From contig ONDR01000003.1 of NCBI GenBank assembly GCA_900316675.1, forward strand, positions 1 through 64,000: a DNA stretch of 64,000 nt, given 5' to 3'. This document shows positions 26,222 through 34,693 of the stretch, one piece after another. Numbering within the stretch: position 1 is the first letter of the stretch; each line of letters starts with the position of its first letter. The stretch comes from an uncultured Bacteroidales bacterium (GTDB lineage Bacteria > Bacteroidota > Bacteroidia > Bacteroidales > UBA932). The position numbers and the translations under genes are program-made. A model generated the notes under the pieces. That model saw only the letters and a list, made by a program, of their open reading frames with translations. It ran no database searches and had not been told where the DNA came from.

Positions 26222-26226
26222 CTTAA

Positions 26227-28389
26227 TTATGCGTTTTTATTCCTAATAAGGACCTGTCCTCCGGCGGCATCTACTTCTACTACGGAGTCTCGTTTTATGG
26301 TGCCGGACAGAAGGGCTGTAGCCATCTGGTTGATGAGCTCTCTTTGCATCAGTCTCTTGACCGGACGGGCTCCGTAAGCAGGGTCGTAACCCTTCTCTGT
26401 CATCAGGTTTTCGAACGCCTTTGTGAAGGAAATTTCAATGCCTTCGGCAGACAGTTTTGCCTTGAGTTCGGCCATCTGGATGCGGACGATTTCTCGGATG
26501 TCGTCGGTGGTCAGGGGCTCGAACATTATGGTCTCGTCAATACGGTTCAGGAACTCCGGACGGATGTTTTGCTTAAGTACGGCAATCACCTTTTCCTTGC
26601 ATTCGGCCAGCAGGCTGCTGCGCTTTGCAATTTCTGCCATATCCTTGGTGCCGGGCAACTTCTCCATATAACTTTGGATGATGTCGGAACCGGCATTTGA
26701 GGTCATAATAAGTATGGTGTTCTTGAAGTCTACCGTACGACCCTTGTTGTCTGTCAACCTGCCGTCGTCAAGAACCTGCAGAAGGGTGTTGAATACGTCC
26801 GGATGGGCCTTTTCAATCTCGTCCAGCAGGACGACGGAATAAGGTTTGCGCCTTACTGCCTCTGTTAGCTGGCCGCCTTCATCGTAACCGACATATCCCG
26901 GAGGCGCGCCAATAAGACGGCTGACCGTATGGCGTTCCTGATATTCGGACATATCGATACGGGTTATCATGTTCTCGTCGTTGAACAGGAATTCTGCCAG
27001 TGCCTTGGCAAGTTCTGTCTTACCCACGCCCGTAGTACCTATAAATAAGAAGGAGCCGATAGGCCTCTTTTCGTTGGAAAGACCTGCCCTGTTGCGCCTT
27101 ACTGCGTCTGATACGGCGGCGATTGCCTCGTCCTGGCCGATCACTCTTTTGTGCAGGGCTTCCTCCATGCGCAGAAGCTTGTCCTTCTCGCTTTCCAGCA
27201 TCCTTTTTACGGGGATGCCGGTCCATTTTGCAACAACCTCGGCGATATCTTCCGGGGTAACGGCCTCTGTTACAATAGGATCCTTGATGGCAGCCTGCTT
27301 TGCAGTCAGGTCGTCAATCTTCTTCTGGGTTTCTGCCATGCGGCCGTAACGCAGTTCCGCTACTTTGCCGTAGTCGCCGCTGCGCTCTGCTGCGGCAGCC
27401 TGGATCTTGTAATCTTCAAGCTGCTGGCGGGCCTCCTGCAGGCCGGTGAGTATGCCTTTTTCGTCGTTCCAGCGCTTCATAAGGGCATCGCGCTGCTCTG
27501 TGGCCTCTTTCAGGTCTTTTTCCAGATTCTCAAGTTTGATGCTTACGCCCTCGCGCTTGATGGCCTCTTTCTCTATTTCCAGCTGGCGGATGCGGCTGTT
27601 AAGCTCGTCAATAGGCTCCGGAACAGAATTCATCTCAAGGCGCAGTTTAGATGCGGCCTCGTCCACAAGGTCAATGGCCTTATCAGGCAAAAACCTGTTT
27701 GTAATGTACCTGTGGGACAGGTTAACCGCTGCAATAAGGGCATCGTCCTCTATGCGTACGCGGTGATGGTTCTCGTACTTTTCCTTCAAACCCCTTAGGA
27801 TTGAAACGGATTCCGCAACGGTAGGTTCGTCCACCATAACCATCTGGAAACGGCGCTCCAGGGCCTTGTCGGCCTCGAAGTACTTCTGATATTCGTCCAG
27901 TGTAGTGGAACCTATCGTCCTTAATTCACCTCGCGCGAGCGCGGGTTTAAGTATATTGGAAGCGTCCATGGCGCCGGAAGTCTTGCCGGCACCCACAAGG
28001 GTATGAATCTCATCTATGAAGAGGATAATCTTACCCTCTGAGTCAACAACTTCTTTAACAACGCCTTTAAGCCTTTCCTCGAATTCTCCCTGGTACTTGG
28101 CACCGGCGATAAGGGCACCCATATCCAAAGAATAAACCAGCTTATCCTTCAGGTTTTCAGGCACCTGCATGTTCACAATCTTCTGGGCGATACCTTCTGA
28201 TATGGCGGTTTTACCTACGCCCGGCTCGCCCACCAGGATAGGGTTGTTTTTGGTTCGCCTGCTCAAGATCTGCAGTACACGGCGGATCTCGTCATCGCGG
28301 CCTATTACAGGGTCCAATTTGCCGGCCGCGGCCAACTCGTTAAGGTTGGTTGCAAATCTGGGCAAGAATTGATACTGTTTGTTTTCCAT
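26227..28389 (-). CDS. clpB: ClpB-type disaggregase lacking the N-terminal domain
   Basis: A 720-residue Hsp100 chaperone. AAA1 has Walker A GEPGVGKT at 54-61 and Walker [12 protein letters not shown] coiled-coil middle domain spans roughly 260-390, which identifies ClpB rather than ClpA/ClpC. AAA2 has GTTGVGKT near 450 and [12 protein letters not shown]. Standard ClpB is about 860 residues; the substrate-binding Clp_N domain (about 140 residues) is absent and the chain begins with [12 protein letters not shown], near the linker before AAA1. The start is firm because a strong Shine-Dalgarno (AAGGAGAT) precedes it and no Clp_N coding is visible in the 149-base upstream gap. It resembles the short ClpB isoform of E. 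coli, but here as the only product of the gene. Confidence 0.93.
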   Translation of the reverse strand: MENKQYQFLPRFATNLNELAAAGKLDPVIGRDDEIRRVLQILSRRTKNNPILVGEPGVGKTAISEGIAQKIVNMQVPENLKDKLVYSLDMGALIAGAKYQGEFEERLKGVVKEVVDSEGKIILFIDEIHTLVGAGKTSGAMDASNILKPALARGELRTIGSTTLDEYQKYFEADKALERRFQMVMVDEPTVAESVSILRGLKEKYENHHRVRIEDDALIAAVNLSHRYITNRFLPDKAIDLVDEAASKLRLEMNSVPEPIDELNSRIRQLEIEKEAIKREGVSIKLENLEKDLKEATEQRDALMKRWNDEKGILTGLQEARQQLEDYKIQAAAAERSGDYGKVAELRYGRMAETQKKIDDLTAKQAAIKDPIVTEAVTPEDIAEVVAKWTGIPVKRMLESEKDKLLRMEEALHKRVIGQDEAIAAVSDAVRRNRAGLSNEKRPIGSFLFIGTTGVGKTELAKALAEFLFNDENMITRIDMSEYQERHTVSRLIGAPPGYVGYDEGGQLTEAVRRKPYSVVLLDEIEKAHPDVFNTLLQVLDDGRLTDNKGRTVDFKNTILIMTSNAGSDIIQSYMEKLPGTKDMAEIAKRSSLLAECKEKVIAVLKQNIRPEFLNRIDETIMFEPLTTDDIREIVRIQMAELKAKLSAEGIEISFTKAFENLMTEKGYDPAYGARPVKRLMQRELINQMATALLSGTIKRDSVVEVDAAGGQVLIRNKNA

Positions 28390-28392
28390 AAT

Positions 28393-28419
28393 AAATCTCC
28401 TTTTTGTCCCCGGAGATTT
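28393..28419 (-). promoter_or_regulatory. Shine-Dalgarno-sequestering hairpin of clpB
   Basis: In the clpB leader, AAATCTCC (28419-28412) pairs perfectly with GGAGATTT (28400-28393) across an 11-base loop. The second arm contains the Shine-Dalgarno sequence, and the ATG follows three bases later. Such a hairpin would block initiation until melted, as in RNA thermometers of heat-shock genes. The pairing is seen in the sequence; temperature control is inferred. Confidence 0.6.
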
Positions 28420-28441
28420 GGCGGCTGCGGTATATAAACCA

Positions 28442-28474
28442 ATAACCGTCTGCTCCCTGGGAACAAACGGTTAT
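28442..28474 (-). promoter_or_regulatory. Long hairpin in the secG-clpB gap
   Basis: Arms 28442-28457 and 28459-28474 pair over their whole length in RNA when G-U pairs are allowed (outer part ATAACCGT / ACGGTTAT). On the minus strand it is followed by a loosely T-rich stretch (TGGTTTATATA). It may be an attenuator or part of the clpB leader. Confidence 0.5.
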
Positions 28475-28502
28475 GGTCAAATTATATTCCAATGCGCAAA
28501 TA

Positions 28503-28519
28503 ACTGACAATCTGTCAGT
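28503..28519 (-). terminator. Likely terminator of the secG operon
   Basis: ACTGACA (28503-28509) and TGTCAGT (28513-28519) form a perfect 7-bp hairpin about 20 bases beyond the secG stop. On the minus strand it is followed by TATTTG, a short T-rich tail. Confidence 0.55.
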
Positions 28520-28538
28520 ATTGCAGCACCTGCAGTTC

Positions 28539-28904
28539 TTAGTTCTCTGCGGTCTCTGAAGTTGTCTCAGTAGCGGCGGTAGGGTCAGCTACATCAACGG
28601 GAGCAGCCTGCTGGTAGTCAGGAGCGGCAACAACGTTCTCTACGTTGTCGGTGATGTCACCTTTACCATGTTTGCTGCCAAGGGTGAAGGATGTGATAAC
28701 GGAAACGACCAGAACGAAGGTTACAAGACCCCAGGTCACTTTCTCAAGCATATCGGCGGTCTGACGTACGCCGAAGGTCTGGTTGCCGGCTACAAAGTTG
28801 CTGGCAAGACCGTCACCCTTACCGTTCTGCAGAAGCACTACAAGAATGAGGAGTGCGCATGCGATAAGAATGAAAATTGTCAGGGTTACAAAAAGCCAAT
28901 TCAT
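28539..28904 (-). CDS. secG: Preprotein translocase subunit SecG
   Basis: A 121-residue inner-membrane protein with two membrane helices (residues about 3-25 and 55-75) joined by the SecG loop LQNGKGDGLASNF. It stabilises SecYEG during SecA-driven translocation. The C-terminal 45 residues are a low-complexity acidic/alanine-rich tail, usual in Bacteroidota. It is the last gene of the sigma-54 activator/lptE operon. Confidence 0.93.
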   Translation of the reverse strand: MNWLFVTLTIFILIACALLILVVLLQNGKGDGLASNFVAGNQTFGVRQTADMLEKVTWGLVTFVLVVSVITSFTLGSKHGKGDITDNVENVVAAPDYQQAAPVDVADPTAATETTSETAEN

Positions 28905-28923
28905 ATCTTTAATTTATTTATTA

Positions 28924-29535
28924 TCAGTTCAATCTTTCGATAAGGGCTGCAAAGTAAGCACTTTTTTCCGGAAATTTCAAGAGCAGACGGGAATAAATGT
29001 GCTTTGCCTGCTCTAAATACCCCTGTTCTGCATAAATTTGGGCCATTGGCTCTGTGCAGAAGTCGTCATCTATCTTGACTTTAGGCGCTTTATCCTTTTC
29101 TTTTGAGTCTTCAAGACTGGCCTTTACGGCGAAGCGTGAGAAGACATTGTCCTCTGTGTGGCTGACGTCGTCGTACTGGGCCTGGGTGAAGTAATCTCCG
29201 CCCACCACGCGTACGGTACGCTGATAGCCGCCCTGTGCCGGAGCCTCGGCGGGCTGTTCCTGCTGCGGCAGCAAGCCGTGAAGCAGTTCTTCCAGATCGG
29301 CGTCGGAAAAATCAACCTCTTTGCCGGCCCTGAAAATGTCTGCAATCATCTTGCGGTCGCAGATGTACATGGCCGCATCGGCATACTGATCCTTGTCCCA
29401 GGTCTCCTGACCCATTTTTGACATGCGTTTGCAAAGCTCCTTGCGGGCCGATCCAAACCAAGGGTACAAGTTTACCACGCCGGCCAGTTCTTCCAGCGAA
29501 AGAGTCTTAAGGTTGATGTAATCCCTGCCTGTCAT
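28924..29535 (-). CDS. Conserved Bacteroidales protein with C-terminal TPR-like segment
   Basis: A 203-residue cytosolic protein without signal peptide. The C-terminus (EPMAQIYAEQGYLEQAKHIY...) is a tetratricopeptide-like helix pair. The N-terminus (LSLEELAGVVNLYPWFGSAR) is a conserved helical region. Its place between lptE and secG is shared by many Bacteroidales. Function is unknown; the company of lptE and secG suggests a link to envelope biogenesis. Confidence 0.75.
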   Translation of the reverse strand: MTGRDYINLKTLSLEELAGVVNLYPWFGSARKELCKRMSKMGQETWDKDQYADAAMYICDRKMIADIFRAGKEVDFSDADLEELLHGLLPQQEQPAEAPAQGGYQRTVRVVGGDYFTQAQYDDVSHTEDNVFSRFAVKASLEDSKEKDKAPKVKIDDDFCTEPMAQIYAEQGYLEQAKHIYSRLLLKFPEKSAYFAALIERLN

Positions 29536-29538
29536 CTC

Positions 29539-30051
29539 TTACCAGTTTGCCACGGTGGCGTTAAGTATATCTTCTGTAAGCTGTTCTACAATTTCTACGC
29601 AAAGGTCGGCCTCCACTGCATCCAGGGACAGTTCTGCATCGAATTCGCTGAATGCGCTGAAGGATTTTTCAAAGTCGTCCTCCGGGTATTTCCTGTTGGT
29701 GAAAGTAATCTTTACAGACACCGTCAGGCGGCTTTTTGCGGCTTCTTCGTTGGCAGTGATAGCCGTTGCGCGAACGTCGTAACCGGTTACTTCTCCGGAA
29801 ATCTCTATGTCTCCCTCTTCTTCTACCTGCTCAAGACGCGTCATCTTCTGGAACTTGTCTTTCAGGGCCTCTGTGAGGTCGTTGCTAAGGGCCGGGTTCA
29901 CGCGCAGCGCCTTGTATTCGAAGTAATTGATAGTTACGGTTTTAATGTCCGGCTGGATGGATGTTCCGCTGAAGGAATAAATGCCGCACGCCGTTGCCAG
30001 GGCGGCAACGACAGCCAGCAGTGCGAGCCTTATGGAGAGCCTGTTTGTCAT
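29539..30051 (-). CDS. lptE: LptE-family LPS assembly lipoprotein
   Basis: A 170-residue lipoprotein with signal peptide ending ALATAC and the LptE opening GIYSFSGTSIQPDIKTVTINYF. In the family LptE plugs the LptD barrel that inserts lipopolysaccharide into the outer membrane. Its ATG overlaps the stop of the sigma-54 activator gene by four bases (ATGA), so translation is coupled. Confidence 0.88.
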   Translation of the reverse strand: MTNRLSIRLALLAVVAALATACGIYSFSGTSIQPDIKTVTINYFEYKALRVNPALSNDLTEALKDKFQKMTRLEQVEEEGDIEISGEVTGYDVRATAITANEEAAKSRLTVSVKITFTNRKYPEDDFEKSFSAFSEFDAELSLDAVEADLCVEIVEQLTEDILNATVANW

Positions 30052-31250
30052 TTTGTCCTTTGTGTTCTGTATTCCGGAGGCAGTTTGCGGTACAGCGTGC
30101 GTTCAGAGATTCCAAGCTCTTCTGCGGCCTTTTTGCGGTTGCCGCCATGCTTTTCAAGAGCCTTGCGAATCAGGTCTTCGCTTGCTGCCGTAAGCGTCAG
30201 GTCCTCTTCCGGTTCGATGTTGTCTTGTATGTCGATATCTTCCTGGTTGTCAGGTGTTTGGGGTAGTTCTGCCGAGTGGTGAGGAGCCTCCGGCTGAGCC
30301 TCTCCCTGCATGCTTTCCACTATGCTGCGCAGCCTTGCCACCTCTGCATTCAGGCCGTACAGGGCCTTGAAAATCTCCTGCTTGTCAGAGTCTGACATGC
30401 TGCCGCCCTGGCGCTCCAGCCTGACGGGCAGCATGGAGGGGCCGTCCTTGGGCAGATACATGCTCAGGGTTGTAGCGTTTATCTCTTTTTTGGACCCTTT
30501 TGCGTCGTAAGATTCCAGTGCCGATATCGTTTCTGCTATATTCTTAAGCTGGCGGATGTTTCCGGGCCAGCGGTAGCTCTGCAGCAGTTTTACGGCCTCC
30601 GGTGACAGTGTAATGCGCGGCATTCCGTATTTTTCAGAAAAATCTGCGCAGAATTTCCTGAAAAGAAGGTGAATGTCGTCGCCACGGTCACGAAGGGCCG
30701 GCATATTTATCTGGACGGCGTTAAGCCTGTAGTATAAATCTTCACGGAATTTGCCTTGGGATACGGCGTAAGCCAGGTCTACGTTGCTGGCCGCTACCAC
30801 GCGAACGTCGGTTTTTGATACCTTGGAAGAGCCTACGCGGGTGTATTCGCCGGACTGCAGCACGCGCAGCAGCTTGGCCTGGTAGGGGAGAGGAAGCTCT
30901 CCAATCTCGTCCAGGAACAGGGTGCCGCCGTCGGCTTCTTCAAAATAACCCTTGCGGGCTTCTATTGCACCGGTATATGCACCTTTTTCGTGGCCGAACA
31001 ACTCTGATTCTATGGTACCTTCCGGAATGGCGCCGCAGTTTACGGCAAAGTATTTTCCATTCCTGCGACGGCTGTTCTGGTGGATTATTTTGGGGATGTT
31101 TTCCTTTCCTACGCCACTTTCTCCGCTTACCAGGACGGTAAGGTCCGTGGGGGCTACGGCCAAAGCGGTTTCTATGGCACGGTCCAGCAGCGGATCGTTC
31201 CCTATTATATCGTATTTATTCTTTATTCTCTGCAGCTCCTGATAATCCAT
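30048..31250 (-). CDS. Sigma-54-dependent transcriptional activator
   Basis: A 400-residue activator. Residues about 5-245 form the AAA+ domain: Walker A GESGVGKE, the sigma-54-contact loop GAYTGA (a variant of GAFTGA), and Walker B GGTLFLDEIGELP. A Fis-type helix-turn-helix (KKAAEELGISERTLYRKL) ends the protein. There is no N-terminal receiver or sensor domain, so activity must be controlled by level or by an unknown partner. The ATG at 31250 is preferred to a GTG six bases upstream. It heads the operon with lptE and secG, an arrangement conserved in Bacteroidales. Confidence 0.92.
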   Translation of the reverse strand: MDYQELQRIKNKYDIIGNDPLLDRAIETALAVAPTDLTVLVSGESGVGKENIPKIIHQNSRRRNGKYFAVNCGAIPEGTIESELFGHEKGAYTGAIEARKGYFEEADGGTLFLDEIGELPLPYQAKLLRVLQSGEYTRVGSSKVSKTDVRVVAASNVDLAYAVSQGKFREDLYYRLNAVQINMPALRDRGDDIHLLFRKFCADFSEKYGMPRITLSPEAVKLLQSYRWPGNIRQLKNIAETISALESYDAKGSKKEINATTLSMYLPKDGPSMLPVRLERQGGSMSDSDKQEIFKALYGLNAEVARLRSIVESMQGEAQPEAPHHSAELPQTPDNQEDIDIQDNIEPEEDLTLTAASEDLIRKALEKHGGNRKKAAEELGISERTLYRKLPPEYRTQRTK

Positions 31251-31298
31251 AATCACTAGAACTCGTTACTAAACCACAAAAATAATAAAAATTCTTCT

Positions 31299-31329
31299 TT
31301 TGGTATATCGTTTGAAAGAAGTATATTTG
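31299..31329 (+). promoter_or_regulatory. Promoter of the TPR lipoprotein gene
   Basis: TTTG at 31299-31302, 19 bases, TATATTTG at 31322-31329: a perfect consensus promoter. The start codon lies 31 bases downstream. Confidence 0.88.
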
Positions 31330-31359
31330 CAAACAGACAAAACAAACAATAATATAATT

Positions 31360-33003
31360 ATGAAGAAAACAATCAAATTCCTGGCCATTGCTGCTATCGG
31401 TTTCGCCGCTATGGCTTGCTCCTCTGCAGAAAAGATGCTTAAACTTGCAGACAGCGTCAAGACTACCTGCGATCCCGCAGTCCTTGAGGTTGTTGCCGGT
31501 AACATCGACGCAGACGTAACCGTTACCTATCCTGCAGATTACTTCCATCCGCAGGCTATCCTTGAAGTTACTCCTGTCCTTGTTTACAAGGGTGGAGAGG
31601 CTGCAAGCAAGGTTCTCAAATATCAGGGAGAAAAGGTTAAGGACAACTACCGTGTTGTTTCTTCAGCCGGCCAGACCGTCCGCGAAAAAGTTCACTTCGA
31701 CTATGTAGAAGGCATGGAGGCTGCTACTCTTGAGCTTCGCGGCGTGGTTAAGTATAAGACTAAATCATGGACTCTTCCCGTTCGCAAGATTGCCGTAGGT
31801 TGCAACACTACCTATATGCTTGTAGAGCAGGATGGTTACATCTCTCTTAAGAAAGACAACTATCAGGAAGTAATCAAACAGACCGAGGAAGGCCAGATCC
31901 TCTACAAGGTTAACTCTGCAGAGGTTCAGAACGCCCAGCTTAAGAGCCAGAGTGTCAAGGACTTCATCGCTGCTCTTGACCAGATCAAGAACGACGAGCG
32001 CAAGACTCTCACCGGTACTGAAATCGTTGCTTATGCATCACCTGAAGGCGGAGAAAAACTCAACGCCAAGCTTTCTGACAACCGTGGCGTTTCTGCTGAC
32101 AAGGCATGGGACAAGCTCACCAAGGGCAAAGATGTTGCAGATCCTGCTATCAAGAGTATCGGTCAGGACTGGGAAGGCTTCAAAGAGCTTGTAGAGGCTT
32201 CTGATATCGAGGATAAAGACCTTATCCTTCGCGTCCTTTCTATGTACAGCGATCCTGCAGTTCGTGAAAGCGAGATCAAGAACATTTCCGCAGTTTACAC
32301 TTCACTGCAGAGCAGCGTTCTTCCTGCACTCCGCCGCGCTCGTTTCATCGCTAACGTAGAGTATAAGAACTACACCGCAGAAGAGCTCGTTACTCTTGTA
32401 GACGAGAATATCGACGTTCTGGACGAGGAAGCCCTGCTTCGCGCAGCTACCCTTGTTCGTGACCTCAACAAGAAGGCAGAGCTTTACAACAAGGCTATCG
32501 ACAAGTTCGGCAGCGACCGTGCTCAGTACAACCTTGGTGTTATCAACCTTTATCAGGACAAGCTCGTTTCCGCAGAGAAAGCATTCCTTAAGGTTCAGAC
32601 CAAGGACGCTGACCTTGAGAACGCTCTTGGCGTAGTAGCACTCCGCAAGGGTAACCTTGACAAGGCTATCTCTCAGTTCAAGAAGGCTGCCAACGACGAT
32701 GCAAAGCACAACATGGGTATTGTAGACATCCTTAACGGTGACTATGCAAAGGCTGCTCAGGAGCTTGCTGACGCAAAGGGATGCCCCTTCAACAAGACTC
32801 TTGCTTATATCCTGAACGACCAGCTTGATCAGGCTTCAAAGGTTGCTACCTGCAAGAGCAACGATATGGCTTATCTTAAGGCCGTTATCGCCGCTCGTCA
32901 GGGAGACCAGGCTGCTTACAAAGAGAACATAGAGAAGGCTTGCAAGGACGAGAAACTCGCTGCCCGCGCAGCCAACGATATCGAGTTCGCAATGTTCAGA
33001 TAA
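31360..33003 (+). CDS. TPR-repeat lipoprotein with OmpA-like segment
   Basis: A 547-residue lipoprotein; the signal peptide MKKTIKFLAIAAIGFAAMAC ends in Cys20. The first 200 residues are beta-rich. A middle segment (VAYASPEGGEKLNAKLSDNRG) resembles the OmpA peptidoglycan-binding motif, and the C-terminal part (about 380-530) consists of TPR-type helical repeats (RAQYNLGVINLYQDK..., ALGVVALRKGNLDKAI...). Such proteins are abundant envelope lipoproteins in Bacteroidales with a probable peptidoglycan-anchoring role. Use of frequent codons and a perfect promoter suggest high expression. Confidence 0.8.
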   Translation: MKKTIKFLAIAAIGFAAMACSSAEKMLKLADSVKTTCDPAVLEVVAGNIDADVTVTYPADYFHPQAILEVTPVLVYKGGEAASKVLKYQGEKVKDNYRVVSSAGQTVREKVHFDYVEGMEAATLELRGVVKYKTKSWTLPVRKIAVGCNTTYMLVEQDGYISLKKDNYQEVIKQTEEGQILYKVNSAEVQNAQLKSQSVKDFIAALDQIKNDERKTLTGTEIVAYASPEGGEKLNAKLSDNRGVSADKAWDKLTKGKDVADPAIKSIGQDWEGFKELVEASDIEDKDLILRVLSMYSDPAVRESEIKNISAVYTSLQSSVLPALRRARFIANVEYKNYTAEELVTLVDENIDVLDEEALLRAATLVRDLNKKAELYNKAIDKFGSDRAQYNLGVINLYQDKLVSAEKAFLKVQTKDADLENALGVVALRKGNLDKAISQFKKAANDDAKHNMGIVDILNGDYAKAAQELADAKGCPFNKTLAYILNDQLDQASKVATCKSNDMAYLKAVIAARQGDQAAYKENIEKACKDEKLAARAANDIEFAMFR

Positions 33004-33010
33004 TTTATCA

Positions 33011-33036
33011 GTCATTCTGAGCAAAGCGAAGAATCT
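33011..33036. repeat. Short interspersed repeat of the CATTCTGAGC type
   Basis: The 26 bases contain CATTCTGAGC and GCGAAGAATC, the two halves of a REP-like element seen dispersed in many bacterial genomes; ATTCT and AGAAT can pair at its ends. It lies between the lipoprotein stop and its terminator. Only one copy is in the window. Confidence 0.4.
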
Positions 33037-33038
33037 AA

Positions 33039-33070
33039 AAAAGGGGTCGGCATCACTGCCGGCCCCTTTT
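33039..33070. terminator. Bidirectional terminator between the TPR lipoprotein and susD genes
   Basis: GGGGTCGGC (33043-33051) pairs with GCCGGCCCC (33058-33066), one wobble pair, loop of six. T-runs follow on both strands, and the two flanking genes converge. Confidence 0.9.
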
Positions 33071-33110
33071 CGTGTTAACTAAAAAATACTATGTGGTAAT
33101 GAGAGATTGA

Positions 33111-34673
33111 TTACTTGTCAAAGAACTCATTGTAGTCAGTCTCCATCAGAGGTGCATAGTAGCACCAGCCGTTCTTCTCATTAGGACCATAGGTAATAGC
33201 AAGAGCCTCTAAGCAGCTTCCGCCTTCAGCCCAGCTCTTACGGCTAACGTTATCTCCCCAGCGCTTGAGGTCGAACCAATCCTGGCCTTCTGCCCAAAGG
33301 TCGAAGCCACGATAAAGTTTGAGCTCTGCAAGGAGGGCTGCGCCGCTGGCGTTGCATGCATAGCCTGCGTTGTAAGGCTTAACGGCAGTCTCAAGAAGTG
33401 ACCTTACGGTATTCTCCTGGCCGCCAAGGTTGTAACGGGCCTCAGCCTCAAGATAGAGCATTTCTGCGCTGCGGAACAGGTGGAAGCTACCACCGCCGGG
33501 AGCGAAGGTTGCACGCATCTTGAACTGCATGTAAGCGTAAACGGTACTTGTATTGAACAAATACTTATCGACTCCGAAGGTTGAAGCTGTACCTACAGGA
33601 TACTTAGCCTGAACAGTCTTTGTCCAAGCAGAGGTTGCCTTACCGGTGGAAGAATTGTAAAGGTCGGTTGACTCCGGGATGAGGAACAGGTCTTTACGGG
33701 TATCATCGTCCGGAATCTGGTCAATCATAACCTTGCTGATAAGGGTAGGATAGTTACGGCACTGGCCTGAAGAAGCGTTAGAACCTGCATATGCAAAGAA
33801 GGAATAGTAATACAGGGTCTGATCCTCTGCATCATATACACCCCAAATCCACTCGTCGTTTGGAGTGCTGAAGCCATCGTGGTAAGCAGCGTTGCCCATG
33901 AGAGGGTGTCCTTTACGGGCAGCCTCGGCATGAGTAACTACAGTGTTCCAGTCCTCGCGGGTGGCGGCGGCACGTGCGTAAACAGCGTGAGCTACAGTTA
34001 CGTCCGGAAGATAAAAGTCTGCTGCGGGACGTACGTAGTCTGACTGTTCGAAGAGGGCGATGGCGTCGTCAAGGTCCTTGTAAATCTGGGTATAAACCTC
34101 GGCAAGGCTAGCTTTGTCCATAGCCTCGGTGCTGGGTTCAAGACGGAGCGGAATGGCAGCTGCCGAGCCGCCGTTGCTGCTTGACCAGCGGGGAGCATAG
34201 ATTTGGCTGAGCATAAAGTAGCAGTATGCCCTGTAAACAAGAGCCTGTCCTTTGATGTAGTTTCTGTCAGAGTCCGTGCCTGTCGCATCGTCGATGTAAG
34301 CCAGAATGGTATTGGCGTTGCTTATCAGCTTATAGTAGTAGAACCATGCAAAGATATCTACATAGTAGTTCTGCTGGTCGTATGCCGTGAAATTGTGAAT
34401 GTAGTTGAACCCGGTGTAAGGACGTGAACTGTTGTTACCCGGCCAGGTGCCATAGTGTGTCTTGATGGTACCTTCTCCGTTGTAACCCTGGCTGCTCATG
34501 TACTGCTTTGTCATCAGACGGGAAATACCGTTGATTGCGAGTTTTGCGTTGTCAGTGGTCTCGAAGATGGTTGCAGGAGCAACGGAATCCTCAGGAGTGG
34601 TCTCAAGATAATCCTTTTTGCATGCTGTGAAAGCAAGCAGGGAAGCAGCGGCGATAATTATATATTTTTTCAT
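33111..34673 (-). CDS. SusD/RagB-family outer-membrane lipoprotein
   Basis: A 520-residue surface lipoprotein; lipobox FTAC with Cys18 followed by KKDYLETTPEDS, a typical SusD start. Helical TPR-like scaffold with the SusD landmarks LVYRAYCYFMLSQIYAPRW and the C-terminal RGFDLWAEGQDWFDLKRWG. SusD proteins form the lid over the SusC transporter and bind the glycan or peptide nutrient. It lies 20 bases after the SusC gene. No glycoside hydrolase is linked here, so the substrate is unknown. Confidence 0.93.
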   Translation of the reverse strand: MKKYIIIAAASLLAFTACKKDYLETTPEDSVAPATIFETTDNAKLAINGISRLMTKQYMSSQGYNGEGTIKTHYGTWPGNNSSRPYTGFNYIHNFTAYDQQNYYVDIFAWFYYYKLISNANTILAYIDDATGTDSDRNYIKGQALVYRAYCYFMLSQIYAPRWSSSNGGSAAAIPLRLEPSTEAMDKASLAEVYTQIYKDLDDAIALFEQSDYVRPAADFYLPDVTVAHAVYARAAATREDWNTVVTHAEAARKGHPLMGNAAYHDGFSTPNDEWIWGVYDAEDQTLYYYSFFAYAGSNASSGQCRNYPTLISKVMIDQIPDDDTRKDLFLIPESTDLYNSSTGKATSAWTKTVQAKYPVGTASTFGVDKYLFNTSTVYAYMQFKMRATFAPGGGSFHLFRSAEMLYLEAEARYNLGGQENTVRSLLETAVKPYNAGYACNASGAALLAELKLYRGFDLWAEGQDWFDLKRWGDNVSRKSWAEGGSCLEALAITYGPNEKNGWCYYAPLMETDYNEFFDK

Positions 34674-34693
34674 ATTCGTACTCCTTCTTTTGA

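Noticed and set aside
31300..31359. N-terminal extension of the TPR lipoprotein
   Set aside because: It overlaps the perfect promoter; the lipoprotein signal peptide begins at 31360.
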